From: Arcicella aurantiaca
GTDB taxonomy: Bacteria > Bacteroidota > Bacteroidia > Cytophagales > Spirosomataceae
Length of the DNA: 64,000 bases
Assembly: GCF_003148625.1 (NCBI RefSeq)
Contig: NZ_QGGO01000008.1
Coordinates: 141,619 to 205,618 of the forward strand
Direction of reading: 5' to 3'
The position numbers were made by a program, and so were the translations under genes. Below are positions 25,960-35,284 of the stretch, in pieces. Position 1 is the stretch's first letter. Each line of letters opens with the position of its first letter. The notes under the pieces were generated by a model. It worked only from the letters and a program-made list of their open reading frames with translations, had not been told where the DNA came from and ran no database searches.

Positions 25960-28900
25960 TTTGATTTGCGGATGCACGTTTACGGGTATCCTGATTAATA
26001 GTTAACAATTCGTTGAAATCATCAGCGTGCTTGTGGGTGAACATTACATAAGACTGTATGCCTGTTTCTAAGTTATCGTTAAGACGGTTAATTGCTTGTA
26101 ATAATAGTCCGTCCATCGCATCAGCGACGTGCTGATTTTGTGGAGCTGTATTTGTAGAAGCCATGAAACTTGGTGCAGCACTCGTAAAATCCCCTCTTTT
26201 GAATTGTGGCACTTGCATTTGTGCTGCTAAATTCTTGAGGTCAGGAAATACAGTTTGACCCGTGTTCATTTTGCGAAGTATCGGCAAAATGTACGGGAAC
26301 TCAGGTGCATTGACACCTGTATTATTCGTGATAAATTCAGGGCCTTCTTCGTTGACAATTGCCCATTTGGCGGTGGACGTTGGCAATTTGCTGAATTTGT
26401 CGGGGCTTTTATTGTCAGTAAATCCACCTTTTGCATAAGCATCAAAATTGGGTGGCTCTTGAGATAAAGCGACCGCTAATTGTGCTGCACCTGTAACACC
26501 CGAAATGATAGACAAAGGGATATTAGGCAAAGAAGCAACTACGGCTCTGGCGGTTTCAATAACTATTTGAGCAATACGAGCTTGCTTGTCTGCCTCCCAA
26601 GCTTTTTTCTTGATTTCAGCAGATTTTTTATTATGCTCAAGTTCAATGGCTGCTTTTTGGTCTTGATACTCTTGCTCACTAATAACGCCTTGAGATTTCT
26701 GAGACTCAAGGTTCTGGATTTTTTTCTGGTATCGCTTATCCTCCTGAATCTGCTCGTTTTCAATTCCTGCTCTTTGCATATTGAAAAACTCACCTACAAG
26801 ATTGCCTGTGATGCCAATACCTTTTTGGATGTTGGCATATACCTTTTGCTGTTTTTGCTCTAAATCTGCCTTAATTTTAGCGTCTTTGGCTTTCTGCTTT
26901 TCGGACTTGTCAACGGCTAAATCGTCATATTTTTGAGCGATTAAGGCTTTATCGTCCAGATATTTTCGTTCGATTTCGAGTTTTTGCGAAGCGTTAGCAG
27001 TAAGTAAAGCAAGTTCATAATCAAGCTTGAGAATGAATAATTCGATAGATTCTGCACGTGCTAAATCTTCATTTTTCTGTGCATTTTTGAGAGCCTTATT
27101 TTGGGTATTAATCTCCCCTTTTAGCTTCTTTTCGGTATATTCAAGATTGACTTTTTGAGCGGCTTCTAATGCCTTTTTGTTGGCATCAGCATCGTTATCA
27201 GCTAATTCTTTGTCAAGAACTCGATTGCGTTCAATTATCCAGGAGTCGAAAGTTGCTTGAGATAATTCTTTGGCATCAACGAGTTTTTGTTCTGCATCAA
27301 CTTCCTGACGATACTCAAGGCGAATTTGAGCTTCTTTTTTGTCGTTTTCGTTGGCAATTTGCTCAACACGAAGTTTCAAAATCTTGGCATTGGCATTGGC
27401 TTCTGCTTGTACTTTTTTTTCTGCTAACTTTTCGGCATCGGTTTTCCCTTTGTTTCCCTTATCTTTTTGGGCATCCTCTTGCTCTTTTCTTAATTGACCT
27501 TCTTTAATTTTCGCAACGATTTTTTTATTATTATCGGCATTCTTGATAAGACGTTGGCTTTCTTCTTTAGCAAATTTCAGTTTGGCTAAAGCTTGGTTTT
27601 TAAGGTCTGCTAATTCTTGTAAGTTCCTTTCAGCATCTTTCTTTTGAGCGACACTGTAATATGATTTATCTTTCTCCTTAAAAAAGGCATCATTATAAGC
27701 TTTATTAGCGGCTAAAGCTTGCTCACGTGAAACACGTACAGTTTCTTTAGAAGCATTTATTTTTTTATCATCAATGGTTTTTCCTTTTGCATTTTGAAGC
27801 CAATAATTATTTGAATCTGTTACATCTTTACCTGCCGTCGTATTCCATTTTTCTCTCTTTTGTGCATTAGCAGATATTATTTTATCTTTTTCTGCTCCTT
27901 TTGAATCGTACTTAAATGCAATCGGTATCATCCCTCCTGAATAAACCATTGTTGTATTTCTCATTTTATCTGAAATCCAATCCAATGCTGATGTTGAAGA
28001 TTGCAAAAACTTTCTCCAAAATCCATCAGAACTACTTCCCATCGAATGCCACATATTAGACCACGATGTAGAAAACTTGTCTAAATCTCCATTAAGGTTA
28101 TTTAGTTGTTTATCCATCTGGTCAGTAGCTTCGGAAGTATTTGTAACTTCTTTTGTAAGTTTTGCTACTTCTTTACGCATATCAACCAAGGTCATAGCGG
28201 CTACTACTGATTCTTGACCAAAAAGCTTAACAATTTCAGCAGGAGACAGTTTTGCTAAATTATCCAAAGCAGTATTTAATCCTACGACCGCAGGGTTCAA
28301 CTCGTCAGTTCCTGTAAGTAATCGAGAGAAAATATTTCTTAGATTTGTTCCTGCTTCAGAGCCTTTTATCATTTTTGATGACAAAGCTTGAACGAGAGCA
28401 TTTGACTCTTCAAATGAAATATTTGAAGTATTTAGTATTGCTCCTGATTCCTTAAAAGCTGCTGCTGTTTCATTGATTTCTGACGAGCCTGCTTTTGCTC
28501 CTGCAGCCATTACATTAATGTAACGGGTAGATTGGAATGCACTTTCTCCGAATTGGTTTAAAGCTCCAGTAACTGCTTTTGCGGAATCTTCAATTGAGAG
28601 CATTCCACCTGAAGCTTTAGAAAGTGTAATAATATCTTTCGTTACAGAAACAAGTGCCTCTTTTTGTTTTAGAAGTTCAGGTTTTAATGACCCAACAATC
28701 GTAATAGTATTTACAACTTCTACTGAAGATGCTGAAAATGCTTTCCCCATCGCTCGTGCTGCATCAGCATAGAACTCTAAATCCTTCGCATCTTTTACGG
28801 GGTCTAACCCAGTGATTGCCGAAAGATTACCCATTGCTTTTGCGAATTGAGCTTTCTTCTTAATCATGTTTTCGACAGTCCCGAAAACTCCCGCAAGTGC

Positions 28901-29455
28901 TTCTTGAGCAGCTACAACAACACCACCTGCAACACCGCCAATAAGAGCGGGCATCAATCCACCTTTAAGTTGCTGACTTAGTGATTTTTCACCCGCAATA
29001 TCGTCTTTTCGTTTGAATCTTTCTTCCTGGGCATTTCGGAGATTTTTAAGGGCTATTTCATATTCCTCTGTTCCTCTGATTGCTCCGTCAAGAGCTCTTT
29101 TTTGCTCGGTATAATAACGGTTAAGTTCCTTGTTTGTAAGACCTGCGACCCCTAACTCCTTAACCTGACGCTCGATTGAAACGGTGTAATTATCGGATGT
29201 TTTTTTGAGGTCACGGTATGCCTTATCAGCCTTATAATAGTTATCATAAGCCTTTTTCCAAGCCTCATTGTTTTCGTTTCTATCGGTTTTCTTGAACTTT
29301 TCGAGGGCTTTTGATGCCTTGTCAACTTCTTTTCGAGTTTTGTCGATTTTGGGTTGAAGGTCTGAAAATTCATGCTGAAGACGAGCGATTTCCCTAACTG
29401 CTTTTTGAGTAGTTACGTCTATCTCTAATTGTATTTTTTTTTCCTTGAAAGCCAT
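25940..29455 (-). CDS. Tail tape measure protein
   Basis: 1171 aa. It sets tail length and is ejected during infection. The N-terminal 160 residues are coiled coil (KKIQLEIDVTTQKAVREI). A hydrophobic stretch (ALIGGVAGGVVVAAQEALAG) is followed by the TP901-type core (AKAMGNLSAITGLDP, KASGGMLSIEDSAKAVTGAL, SNALVQALSSKMIKGSEAGT). Long Lys/Glu/Gln-rich coiled coils fill residues 600-960, then a second hydrophobic patch. It overlaps the next gene by 20 bp. TCTACACC directly precedes the ATG. Confidence 0.92.
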   Translation of the reverse strand: MAFKEKKIQLEIDVTTQKAVREIARLQHEFSDLQPKIDKTRKEVDKASKALEKFKKTDRNENNEAWKKAYDNYYKADKAYRDLKKTSDNYTVSIERQVKELGVAGLTNKELNRYYTEQKRALDGAIRGTEEYEIALKNLRNAQEERFKRKDDIAGEKSLSQQLKGGLMPALIGGVAGGVVVAAQEALAGVFGTVENMIKKKAQFAKAMGNLSAITGLDPVKDAKDLEFYADAARAMGKAFSASSVEVVNTITIVGSLKPELLKQKEALVSVTKDIITLSKASGGMLSIEDSAKAVTGALNQFGESAFQSTRYINVMAAGAKAGSSEINETAAAFKESGAILNTSNISFEESNALVQALSSKMIKGSEAGTNLRNIFSRLLTGTDELNPAVVGLNTALDNLAKLSPAEIVKLFGQESVVAAMTLVDMRKEVAKLTKEVTNTSEATDQMDKQLNNLNGDLDKFSTSWSNMWHSMGSSSDGFWRKFLQSSTSALDWISDKMRNTTMVYSGGMIPIAFKYDSKGAEKDKIISANAQKREKWNTTAGKDVTDSNNYWLQNAKGKTIDDKKINASKETVRVSREQALAANKAYNDAFFKEKDKSYYSVAQKKDAERNLQELADLKNQALAKLKFAKEESQRLIKNADNNKKIVAKIKEGQLRKEQEDAQKDKGNKGKTDAEKLAEKKVQAEANANAKILKLRVEQIANENDKKEAQIRLEYRQEVDAEQKLVDAKELSQATFDSWIIERNRVLDKELADNDADANKKALEAAQKVNLEYTEKKLKGEINTQNKALKNAQKNEDLARAESIELFILKLDYELALLTANASQKLEIERKYLDDKALIAQKYDDLAVDKSEKQKAKDAKIKADLEQKQQKVYANIQKGIGITGNLVGEFFNMQRAGIENEQIQEDKRYQKKIQNLESQKSQGVISEQEYQDQKAAIELEHNKKSAEIKKKAWEADKQARIAQIVIETARAVVASLPNIPLSIISGVTGAAQLAVALSQEPPNFDAYAKGGFTDNKSPDKFSKLPTSTAKWAIVNEEGPEFITNNTGVNAPEFPYILPILRKMNTGQTVFPDLKNLAAQMQVPQFKRGDFTSAAPSFMASTNTAPQNQHVADAMDGLLLQAINRLNDNLETGIQSYVMFTHKHADDFNELLTINQDTRKRASANQNGNINK

Positions 29456-29464
29456 TGGTGTAGA

Positions 29465-29845
29465 TTATAGTTTGTTTGGGAAATCTTGGATAGCCTGTTC
29501 AATGAGAGTCGATGTAACAACTTCCTGAAGACGAGCGATGCGTTTGAAAAGTGGCTTATTCCAGACTGGCTTTTTCACTCTTGCTTTGCCTGTACTGATA
29601 GAATTCATAGGTACGCCTTTACGCCATCCACGACCAGCACCCATATCGACAAAGCGAAGGGCATCACGTGCGGAAATGGTAATGCGTAGGGTATTAAGCC
29701 CTGACTGGAGGACTTCTATAAGAATGTTTTTTTCGTCAGGTTCTGAAATCTTAACGCCTTGACGGTCGATGGCTTTTCCAATTATTTTTTCAGTTGATGT
29801 AGCCCATTCTCGTAGATATGCTAATATTTCGGGTGTGTAGTCCAA
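29465..29845 (-). CDS. Phage protein, possible tail completion factor
   Basis: 126 aa. Basic and globular: ITISARDALRFVDMGAGRGWRKG resembles the small HK97-gp10-like or tail-completion proteins of siphoviruses that carry a central RxVDMGAG-type turn. It lies 9 bp upstream of the tape measure. Position and motif are suggestive only. Confidence 0.5.
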   Translation of the reverse strand: MDYTPEILAYLREWATSTEKIIGKAIDRQGVKISEPDEKNILIEVLQSGLNTLRITISARDALRFVDMGAGRGWRKGVPMNSISTGKARVKKPVWNKPLFKRIARLQEVVTSTLIEQAIQDFPNKL

Positions 29846-30034
29846 TTAATTGAAAAATTTTTTCTTAATGAAATTGAAGCACCAACCACCTGCTGCACCT
29901 ACAATACCAAGCAAGAAGCTTTTACCAAGGTCACCAAAGGTTAAGCTACCCAACACGACTATTTTGCAAAAAACAGTAAATGAACCTCCTGCTAAAGCAG
30001 ATTTGAGGTCTGAATATTGATGATGATTATTCAT
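29846..30034 (-). CDS. Small membrane protein, holin candidate
   Basis: 62 aa with two probable membrane segments (SFTVFCKIVVLGSLTFGDL and FLLGIVGAAGGWCFNFI) and a basic C-terminus (KKKFFN). Size, charge and closeness to the endolysin fit a class II holin that releases the endolysin through the inner membrane. It overlaps the preceding membrane gene by 8 bp; either of the two could be the holin. Confidence 0.6.
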   Translation of the reverse strand: MNNHHQYSDLKSALAGGSFTVFCKIVVLGSLTFGDLGKSFLLGIVGAAGGWCFNFIKKKFFN

Positions 30035-30254
30035 TAGTAGTAGGTGTATTTAGAGGGTTTTGGATGTATAGACCAGTGGTGTACATTACCTCTAACTTTG
30101 CGATTCCTGCACGGAGCGACATTATAAAAATAGCGAGGTATGGTGAGTGGTCCATAATTTGGACGGTTGCAAGGACGTCGAGCATTGAACCAAGGACAAA
30201 AATCCAACCCATGATGGATTTTGGAGTTTTTGAGAAGAATTTGATATAAGCCAT
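30027..30254 (-). CDS. Small membrane protein, holin or antiholin candidate
   Basis: 75 aa from MAYIKFF (30254). Two hydrophobic segments (IMGWIFVLGSMLDVLATVQI and YLAIFIMSLRAGIAKLEVM). It follows the spanin-like pair and overlaps the next holin-like gene by 8 bp; overlapping holin/antiholin genes are common. Its leader contains a perfect 10-bp hairpin 12 nt ahead of the start. Confidence 0.6.
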   Translation of the reverse strand: MAYIKFFSKTPKSIMGWIFVLGSMLDVLATVQIMDHSPYLAIFIMSLRAGIAKLEVMYTTGLYIQNPLNTPTTNE

Positions 30255-30265
30255 TTTCAGAAATA

Positions 30266-30291
30266 GCACACTTAGCCGTAACTAAGTGTGC
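30266..30291 (-). promoter_or_regulatory. Hairpin in leader of holin-like gene
   Basis: Stem GCACACTTAG/CTAAGTGTGC (10 bp, perfect) with a 6-nt loop lies 12 nt upstream of the ATG at 30254. There is no U-run after it on the minus strand, so control of translation or RNA stability is likelier than termination. Confidence 0.5.
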
Positions 30292-30319
30292 AGAATTAAG
30301 GGTGTAGAACTATTTGTCT

Positions 30320-30356
30320 TAAAATTACAGGTGTAGTTTTTGGTAAAAAAGGACGT
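30320..30356 (-). promoter_or_regulatory. Candidate phage late promoter (copy at 30.3 kb)
   Basis: On the minus strand ACGTCC (30356-30351), T6, and 23 nt from the hexamer to TAATTTTA (30327-30320). It overlaps the stop of the 127-aa gene and precedes the holin-like, tail-completion and tape-measure genes. Confidence 0.6.
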
Positions 30357-30739
30357 TATAATAATAGAAGTAGCAAGAGTATATTGAATGCTACAGAGCC
30401 TCCTAACTTTTGATTTTTATGCTTTATTTTTTTTTTTTGGTATCTTATGAGACCTTCATAATCATAAAGCTTGACTCTCAATTTAAAAAGTGTATCAACA
30501 TACATTAGATTATCACTTTCATACAGACGAGTCAAATTTTGATAATGACCTTGCATTTGCTTGTACAGGTCAAGTTGATATTCACAGTTTTTCCCTTTTT
30601 CGATTAATACGGCTGCCGAATCTAATTTGGAGCAACGTACTTTCATTTCACAGTTATCAGAAGCTTGAGCGTTGCCAATATTCGGAACGCTTAGCAGAAT
30701 CGTTGGGGTAAGGAGGGCGAGAAATAGAATCTTTTTCAT
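30356..30739 (-). CDS. Exported protein with C-terminal membrane tail, spanin-like
   Basis: 127 aa from MKKILFLALLTPTILL (30739), with a signal peptide ending near NAQA, a charged helical middle (DLYKQMQGHYQNLTRLYES) and a very hydrophobic C-terminus (AFNILLLLLLL). It overlaps the upstream lipoprotein gene by 83 bp in another frame. Overlapping lipoprotein and membrane genes beside an endolysin are the hallmark of two-component spanins, which fuse inner and outer membranes at lysis, although the order here is reversed from lambda Rz/Rz1. Confidence 0.6.
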   Translation of the reverse strand: MKKILFLALLTPTILLSVPNIGNAQASDNCEMKVRCSKLDSAAVLIEKGKNCEYQLDLYKQMQGHYQNLTRLYESDNLMYVDTLFKLRVKLYDYEGLIRYQKKKIKHKNQKLGGSVAFNILLLLLLL

Positions 30740-30860
30740 TTTGTAATTTGGTTTGAACTTTGTTAAGGGAATCAATTTTGATTTGTAGGTCAGTTTTTTT
30801 GACTTCAGTTTTTTGCTTACAACCTACTAATAAGCATAGGAATAGGGTTAATTTCTTCAT
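30657..30860 (-). CDS. Small lipoprotein, o-spanin candidate
   Basis: 67 aa with a short lipoprotein signal (MKKLTLFLCLLVGCKQK; Cys14) and a charged, partly helical mature part. It overlaps the endolysin stop by 4 bp and the next gene by 83 bp. This fits the outer-membrane partner of a spanin pair. Inference from position and topology. Confidence 0.6.
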   Translation of the reverse strand: MKKLTLFLCLLVGCKQKTEVKKTDLQIKIDSLNKVQTKLQNEKDSISRPPYPNDSAKRSEYWQRSSF

Positions 30861-31402
30861 GACAGTATCTTTTTAGCACGTTCAAAATATCTACTTCTGG
30901 ATTCTAAACCATTGTAACCGCCGTTGATAATCTTAGTCGTTTTCGCACAATTGTAATAAATTTCTGGGTTGTACAATCCTTTTTCTTCCCAGAAGAAAAT
31001 GATGGTTAAGAATGAAAGACATAGGTCATCACCAACTGCTTCTGGAGTTTGTTCGAAGTCAAAACCTGAATACAGATTATATTTATGAAGCCATTTGGTA
31101 AATGCAATGTAATTATCTCGACCTGTCAATTGGATATACCCACGACCTTTATATTTTTTTCCATCACCTACATTGGTATTTCCTAAATCTTTTCTGCCTT
31201 CATAAGCAGAACCACTCGCTATTTCACGGGTGTAAGTAAGTTCAGCAGACTCATGGGCGACCTGAGCAAGCATTTGAGCAATTGCAACCTTATTAATAAT
31301 TTGGTGCAAACTTTGGAAATGCTGAAACATTGAACAGAACGAATGCAACCTTGTTGGCTTTGCATTTGGCATTATTTTGCTTAGTTCTTCTACGAAAATC
31401 AT
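30857..31402 (-). CDS. Endolysin, GH19 chitinase-like lysozyme
   Basis: 181 aa. Degrades peptidoglycan at the end of the lytic cycle. Catalytic Glu residues lie in AQVAHESAEL and YTREIASG; SAYEGR, GDGKKYKGRGYIQLTGRDNY and INGGYNGLESR are GH19 lysozyme signatures. There is no signal peptide, so a holin is needed for release. It is followed by the spanin-like pair and two holin-like genes. Confidence 0.92.
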   Translation of the reverse strand: MIFVEELSKIMPNAKPTRLHSFCSMFQHFQSLHQIINKVAIAQMLAQVAHESAELTYTREIASGSAYEGRKDLGNTNVGDGKKYKGRGYIQLTGRDNYIAFTKWLHKYNLYSGFDFEQTPEAVGDDLCLSFLTIIFFWEEKGLYNPEIYYNCAKTTKIINGGYNGLESRSRYFERAKKILS

Positions 31403-31914
31403 GGTTGTACTGTAAATAAAGTGTGATTTTCTCCCGATGACACTGGAGACGTAATTGTTAATTCTACTCTGTAACCGTACAATGAAGCTTTGCCACCTGC
31501 AGTATTATTTCCTCGAACGGTATCTGACAGTTTTACGCCACCATTAAATGGTGCAAGGTTCTCGAAATAATAAGCTTTCATTTCGTTGATAATATCCATT
31601 GAAATGACTTGAGCAATGGTTTGGGCTGTCTTTTGAGCAACAAAATCTTTGGCTTCTGCGTATTGGCAAATCTCAAAATTGACAGTTATGGAGTTTCTGG
31701 TTTGTGGACCTGAGTCAACTGTTGTGTTCTCAAATTCCTGGCAATATATAATAAGGCAAGGTTGGGTAATTTTGAGAACTCCTCCAGCTCCTATTTGCGT
31801 GACGATTTCCTCCCCATAAGCACTAAAACGGTAATTGGTTTCGTCGTTATGCAGTATTTGTGGGTGTTTTTCTGCACAAAGCTTGAGAAACGATATGTAT
31901 TGTTGTTCTGTCAT
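31399..31914 (-). CDS. Phage protein, possible tail terminator
   Basis: 171 aa, overlapping the endolysin by 4 bp and the upstream gene by 4 bp. An alpha/beta protein (IITQPCLIIYCQE-like central strand, YGYRVELTITSP near the end) of the size and position of tail-terminator proteins. No family motif confirms it. Confidence 0.5.
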   Translation of the reverse strand: MTEQQYISFLKLCAEKHPQILHNDETNYRFSAYGEEIVTQIGAGGVLKITQPCLIIYCQEFENTTVDSGPQTRNSITVNFEICQYAEAKDFVAQKTAQTIAQVISMDIINEMKAYYFENLAPFNGGVKLSDTVRGNNTAGGKASLYGYRVELTITSPVSSGENHTLFTVQP

Positions 31915-32648
31915 TTTGTGGTATTATTTTGGAGTGCATCAGCGGATTTAATGGCTTCATTGATATACTTGAGAACGTACCGAACATTGAGATTATCGAC
32001 GGTTTCATAAAACTGTGGTTTCTCGGCGACTGCATTTAGAATATTTTCCCAAACTTCAACGTAGGTCAATTGTTCCTTTGTTTTGATAGCCTTTTTAGGA
32101 TTGAAAACTTCTGGAAATTCGAGTGTTAATTGTTCTCGGTTAGAGCTGTAATAGTGAAATATGACAAGCTTATATTTTTTGATTCGAGCCTTAAAAAACT
32201 TCACATCGTACAGAGCAGAAATAAATTCATCGGAAATATTAAGTTGACCCGTTGCTTTAAGCTCTTCGATAATCTTATAATACTCAGCATCGACGGTACG
32301 AAATTGATTGAAGGTCATGTTCTGGAGAAAATCACCTGCAGACTTTTCAAAAGGGAACATTGAAATCTTTTGCGTATAAAGCAGGATATTTTCATCAATG
32401 AGCTGCACTATATCAGCAACCTCGTATTTCATTTCACTAACATCATAAATATGCTTGTAAAAAAAACTCGAGATAAAAATCTTAACTCTCTGAAAAACAG
32501 ACGATGTTCCTTCTAACAGTGTTAGAAAAATCTGTATCTGTCTGTCTTCTTTCTCAAGCTCAAGGTCTATAATCTCAAGTATTTTTTTGACTTGAGTAAG
32601 ACTACATTCGTCGAGACTTTCAGGGATATTTTGAAGCTTAATTTTCAT
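31911..32648 (-). CDS. Phage protein of unknown function
   Basis: 245 aa, largely helical, acidic N-terminus (IPESLDECSLTQVKKILEI). A C-terminal helical block (YVEVWENILNAVAEK) follows. It overlaps both neighbours by 4-11 bp, so it belongs to the connector/tail block. Could be a tail-assembly factor; nothing recognised. Confidence 0.55.
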   Translation of the reverse strand: MKIKLQNIPESLDECSLTQVKKILEIIDLELEKEDRQIQIFLTLLEGTSSVFQRVKIFISSFFYKHIYDVSEMKYEVADIVQLIDENILLYTQKISMFPFEKSAGDFLQNMTFNQFRTVDAEYYKIIEELKATGQLNISDEFISALYDVKFFKARIKKYKLVIFHYYSSNREQLTLEFPEVFNPKKAIKTKEQLTYVEVWENILNAVAEKPQFYETVDNLNVRYVLKYINEAIKSADALQNNTTK

Positions 32649-33006
32649 GAGCCGTTTCTTTTGCCATTTCAGTTAAGTTTGTAACACCAAATTTTTTACC
32701 AGTGCCTCTACCTTTTAAAATCACTTGATTTGCGGTTGGCGTTGGAAAAAAAACAAAGGTCAAAACTTCATTAACAACCTGTGGTGTAAGCGTTCCCAAC
32801 CAATTGCCTTCATACTGAATATGAGTATTATTGGGGTTTTGAGCAGAAGGAAACTTCTTAATTTTTCGTATTTCTGAACGGGTTGGCACACGTCCAAACA
32901 GGCTTGGGAAAACAGTATTTTTGACAAAATGATTTTCACGACGAACGATAGCTCCAACTATCTTTTTCGCCTCTTCCTTAAATATTTCGTGGATTTCTGC
33001 GGTCAT
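32638..33006 (-). CDS. Phage protein of unknown function
   Basis: 122 aa, basic (KKIVGAIVRRENHFVKN, RSEIRKIKKFPSAQN), ending in VILKGRGTGKKFGVTN. The last looks like a loose P-loop but lacks a following Walker B, so ATP binding is not proposed. Probably a head-tail connector. Confidence 0.5.
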   Translation of the reverse strand: MTAEIHEIFKEEAKKIVGAIVRRENHFVKNTVFPSLFGRVPTRSEIRKIKKFPSAQNPNNTHIQYEGNWLGTLTPQVVNEVLTFVFFPTPTANQVILKGRGTGKKFGVTNLTEMAKETAHEN

Positions 33007-33008
33007 GA

Positions 33009-33920
33009 TTAAAAATTAAAAACGGTGGATAATTTTGAGTTTTGATATGGTGTTACGTCCTCAATTTCGACTATGGTATTATCTTCAATAATTTTCTCAA
33101 GTAGATTTATCGCCGACTGAGCAATGCTTGCTTTCTGCTTTTCTATTCTTTCTAACATTGCCATCACTGCATTAGCGAAGCCTTTTTGACGGTTAGACGA
33201 TGTATTATTAATACTGACAATAGTATCATAACCGTAGGTATTGGCTAAATCCCAAACACCTAATGAATAGGCATAATTTGCAAAAGCTGTCTTGAGTAAA
33301 TTTTCTGACTGAAGCAACAGTGCATCGGATAAATTGAGGGCATCTAACTTTTGTGCGATAGAAGAAATATACAGCATTTCAGTCTGGAGCATTGAAGACT
33401 GAAGACAAAGCATGACACCACGAGAATTACGGATATTACAGAACCCATTGAATTCTGAGGTGGTTTTAATTCGGAATGAATTGAAAACCTGGTACTCTTG
33501 AGTAGCTACCCAATTCGCAAAATCTCCTAAATGCCCCTCAAGATACTTGAGCAAATCGTCGAGGTTTCGATGACCTGCTTTTATTCGAGATTCACGAGCG
33601 GTATCTAATACTTCCAAGCGAATTGGCTTTTGTTCCTCAGTGTTATGTTCCCATGCTCCTGTGTTAGAAGCATTAACAGGAAGCATATCGTAGAATGATT
33701 CAGCTGCAAAATTTATTACTGCAGATTTGAGCAAATCATCAATTGCTACAACAGGTGTGGTCATTAATGTGTCCGTAAATGCCTCACTAAGTGCGGGATA
33801 AATGTAATTACGTAGAGCATCTTTCAGGTGTATTTCTACGTTTTTGACGGTAAAAGTCTTATCTGTTCTAAGATATTTTGAAATATCCTCGTCGGTAAAA
33901 TATGTATTCAGCTGTATCAT
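33009..33920 (-). CDS. Head-tail connector-type protein
   Basis: 303 aa, helical. The opening (IQLNTYFTDEDISKYLRTDK) and the DDLLKSAVINFAAESFYDMLP segment resemble a group of Bacteroidota phage proteins found after the portal. Position after portal suggests an adaptor at the head-tail joint. It overlaps the portal stop by 4 bp. Confidence 0.55.
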   Translation of the reverse strand: MIQLNTYFTDEDISKYLRTDKTFTVKNVEIHLKDALRNYIYPALSEAFTDTLMTTPVVAIDDLLKSAVINFAAESFYDMLPVNASNTGAWEHNTEEQKPIRLEVLDTARESRIKAGHRNLDDLLKYLEGHLGDFANWVATQEYQVFNSFRIKTTSEFNGFCNIRNSRGVMLCLQSSMLQTEMLYISSIAQKLDALNLSDALLLQSENLLKTAFANYAYSLGVWDLANTYGYDTIVSINNTSSNRQKGFANAVMAMLERIEKQKASIAQSAINLLEKIIEDNTIVEIEDVTPYQNSKLSTVFNF

Positions 33921-35284
33921 TTTTTGATTTGTAAATCCCGCTGAGCAGGTGGAACATTGGCAAGGGTTTGCATTACTGGCAATTCATAAGTGAAAGTCAT
34001 GGAAGAATCCCAACCGTTGAAATCACGAATAAAATTCAAATCCTCGACGGATAATTGTCTTAAATATTCTGAGGTAATCATCAAAATATTCATGGATTGA
34101 GACTTTCCAGAGCCGCCTTGAGTATTTTGGTCTGGAACGCTGCCGAATGATGAAACATCGAGACCTTGAGCCAACATAATTTCTTTTCGAGCTGTGTCTG
34201 CAGGTTCTTTTAATGAGCCTGTGATGGTATTTTGAGGTTGAGTGACAAGCTCCCATGCTTCTTGAAAGTCCTTGAAATTTGATGTTTTCCCTTTGACTTC
34301 AGACTGTAAATCAAGGTTAAGCTGAGTAATGACATCAGCAATCATTGTTTTACCTGCGTTCAACGAGCCACCAACCATATCAGAAAACTCTTTGATTGTT
34401 TCCTCTCGCTTTTGTTTGCGTTTATCGGCTTTCCAAGAATCCCAGTCTTTACCGTATTTTGCTCTCCAGTACCAATCTTTTATTTTGATGATGTAATTCA
34501 CAATAGCTTGATTTTGAATTACTGCCATAATGAAACGAGGTTCATTATTAGAGATTTCAAGCCAACCACTTTCCAAAATTGTTTGCCACTCCGTAGATGG
34601 GTAATACTCTTCTTCGCAAGCTCCTTTGATAATGTACAGATATTTTTCACCCTCCTTATAGAGTAATTTCAAATTATTGATGGCATCAAAATCGGGTTCA
34701 ATAAGACTGAATGTAAGCGTCGTTTCATCCTCAATCTTTTTCCCTTTTTCCCACTGAGCGTTCAGGTATCCATACTCTTTGACACCAGATTCGTTCTGTA
34801 AATTGTAGCGAAAACGTTGTGTTTGATGTGTTTTCAGTCCTACGATTTTTCCGTTCTCAAATAGAAATTGCGTTGGCGACAACAGGAATGTTCTAAGGTC
34901 ACGGAGTTTTTGCATTTGGTAAGAATGTAATTTTGTATTTCGGAGTAGAAAGGCATTCCATTCTGGAAATTCAAAATCTTGTAATATAAAAGCATTCGTA
35001 AGCGGGTCTAATACTTTTTTCTTAACTCGAAGTCCTGACGCATAGATAGAATTAACGATTTGTCGAGACGTCCAACTAAGGGTATTATTTTTCTTCATCA
35101 TCTCAAGAGCATCTTGAGGAAATGTATTACTGTCGCCCCAAGGAGCTAATTCGCCAAATGATTTTGCCTCCTGAATGAACTCAGGATTTGAAGCAGTAAC
35201 AATTTTTGTTGCCGACTCAAATTGAAATAAGGTATGCGTATTATGAACATACGCATAGTTTTCGGTGATGATAGGTGTATTCAT
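33917..35284 (-). CDS. Probable portal protein
   Basis: 455 aa, the right size for a portal. Contains ELAPWGDSNTFPQDALEMMKK near the start, helical clip-like segments (WRAKYGKDWDSWKADKRKQK) and QGLDVSSFGSVPDQNTQGGS, which resembles the region before the portal C-terminal helices. The portal ring is the DNA channel at one capsid vertex. Normally terL is directly upstream; here a 2.7 kb cassette separates them. Confidence 0.65.
   Translation of the reverse strand: MNTPIITENYAYVHNTHTLFQFESATKIVTASNPEFIQEAKSFGELAPWGDSNTFPQDALEMMKKNNTLSWTSRQIVNSIYASGLRVKKKVLDPLTNAFILQDFEFPEWNAFLLRNTKLHSYQMQKLRDLRTFLLSPTQFLFENGKIVGLKTHQTQRFRYNLQNESGVKEYGYLNAQWEKGKKIEDETTLTFSLIEPDFDAINNLKLLYKEGEKYLYIIKGACEEEYYPSTEWQTILESGWLEISNNEPRFIMAVIQNQAIVNYIIKIKDWYWRAKYGKDWDSWKADKRKQKREETIKEFSDMVGGSLNAGKTMIADVITQLNLDLQSEVKGKTSNFKDFQEAWELVTQPQNTITGSLKEPADTARKEIMLAQGLDVSSFGSVPDQNTQGGSGKSQSMNILMITSEYLRQLSVEDLNFIRDFNGWDSSMTFTYELPVMQTLANVPPAQRDLQIKK

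Noticed and set aside
32638..33006. GRGTGKK as an ATPase P-loop
   Set aside because: It lies at the very C-terminus of a 122-aa protein with no Walker B or ATPase fold.
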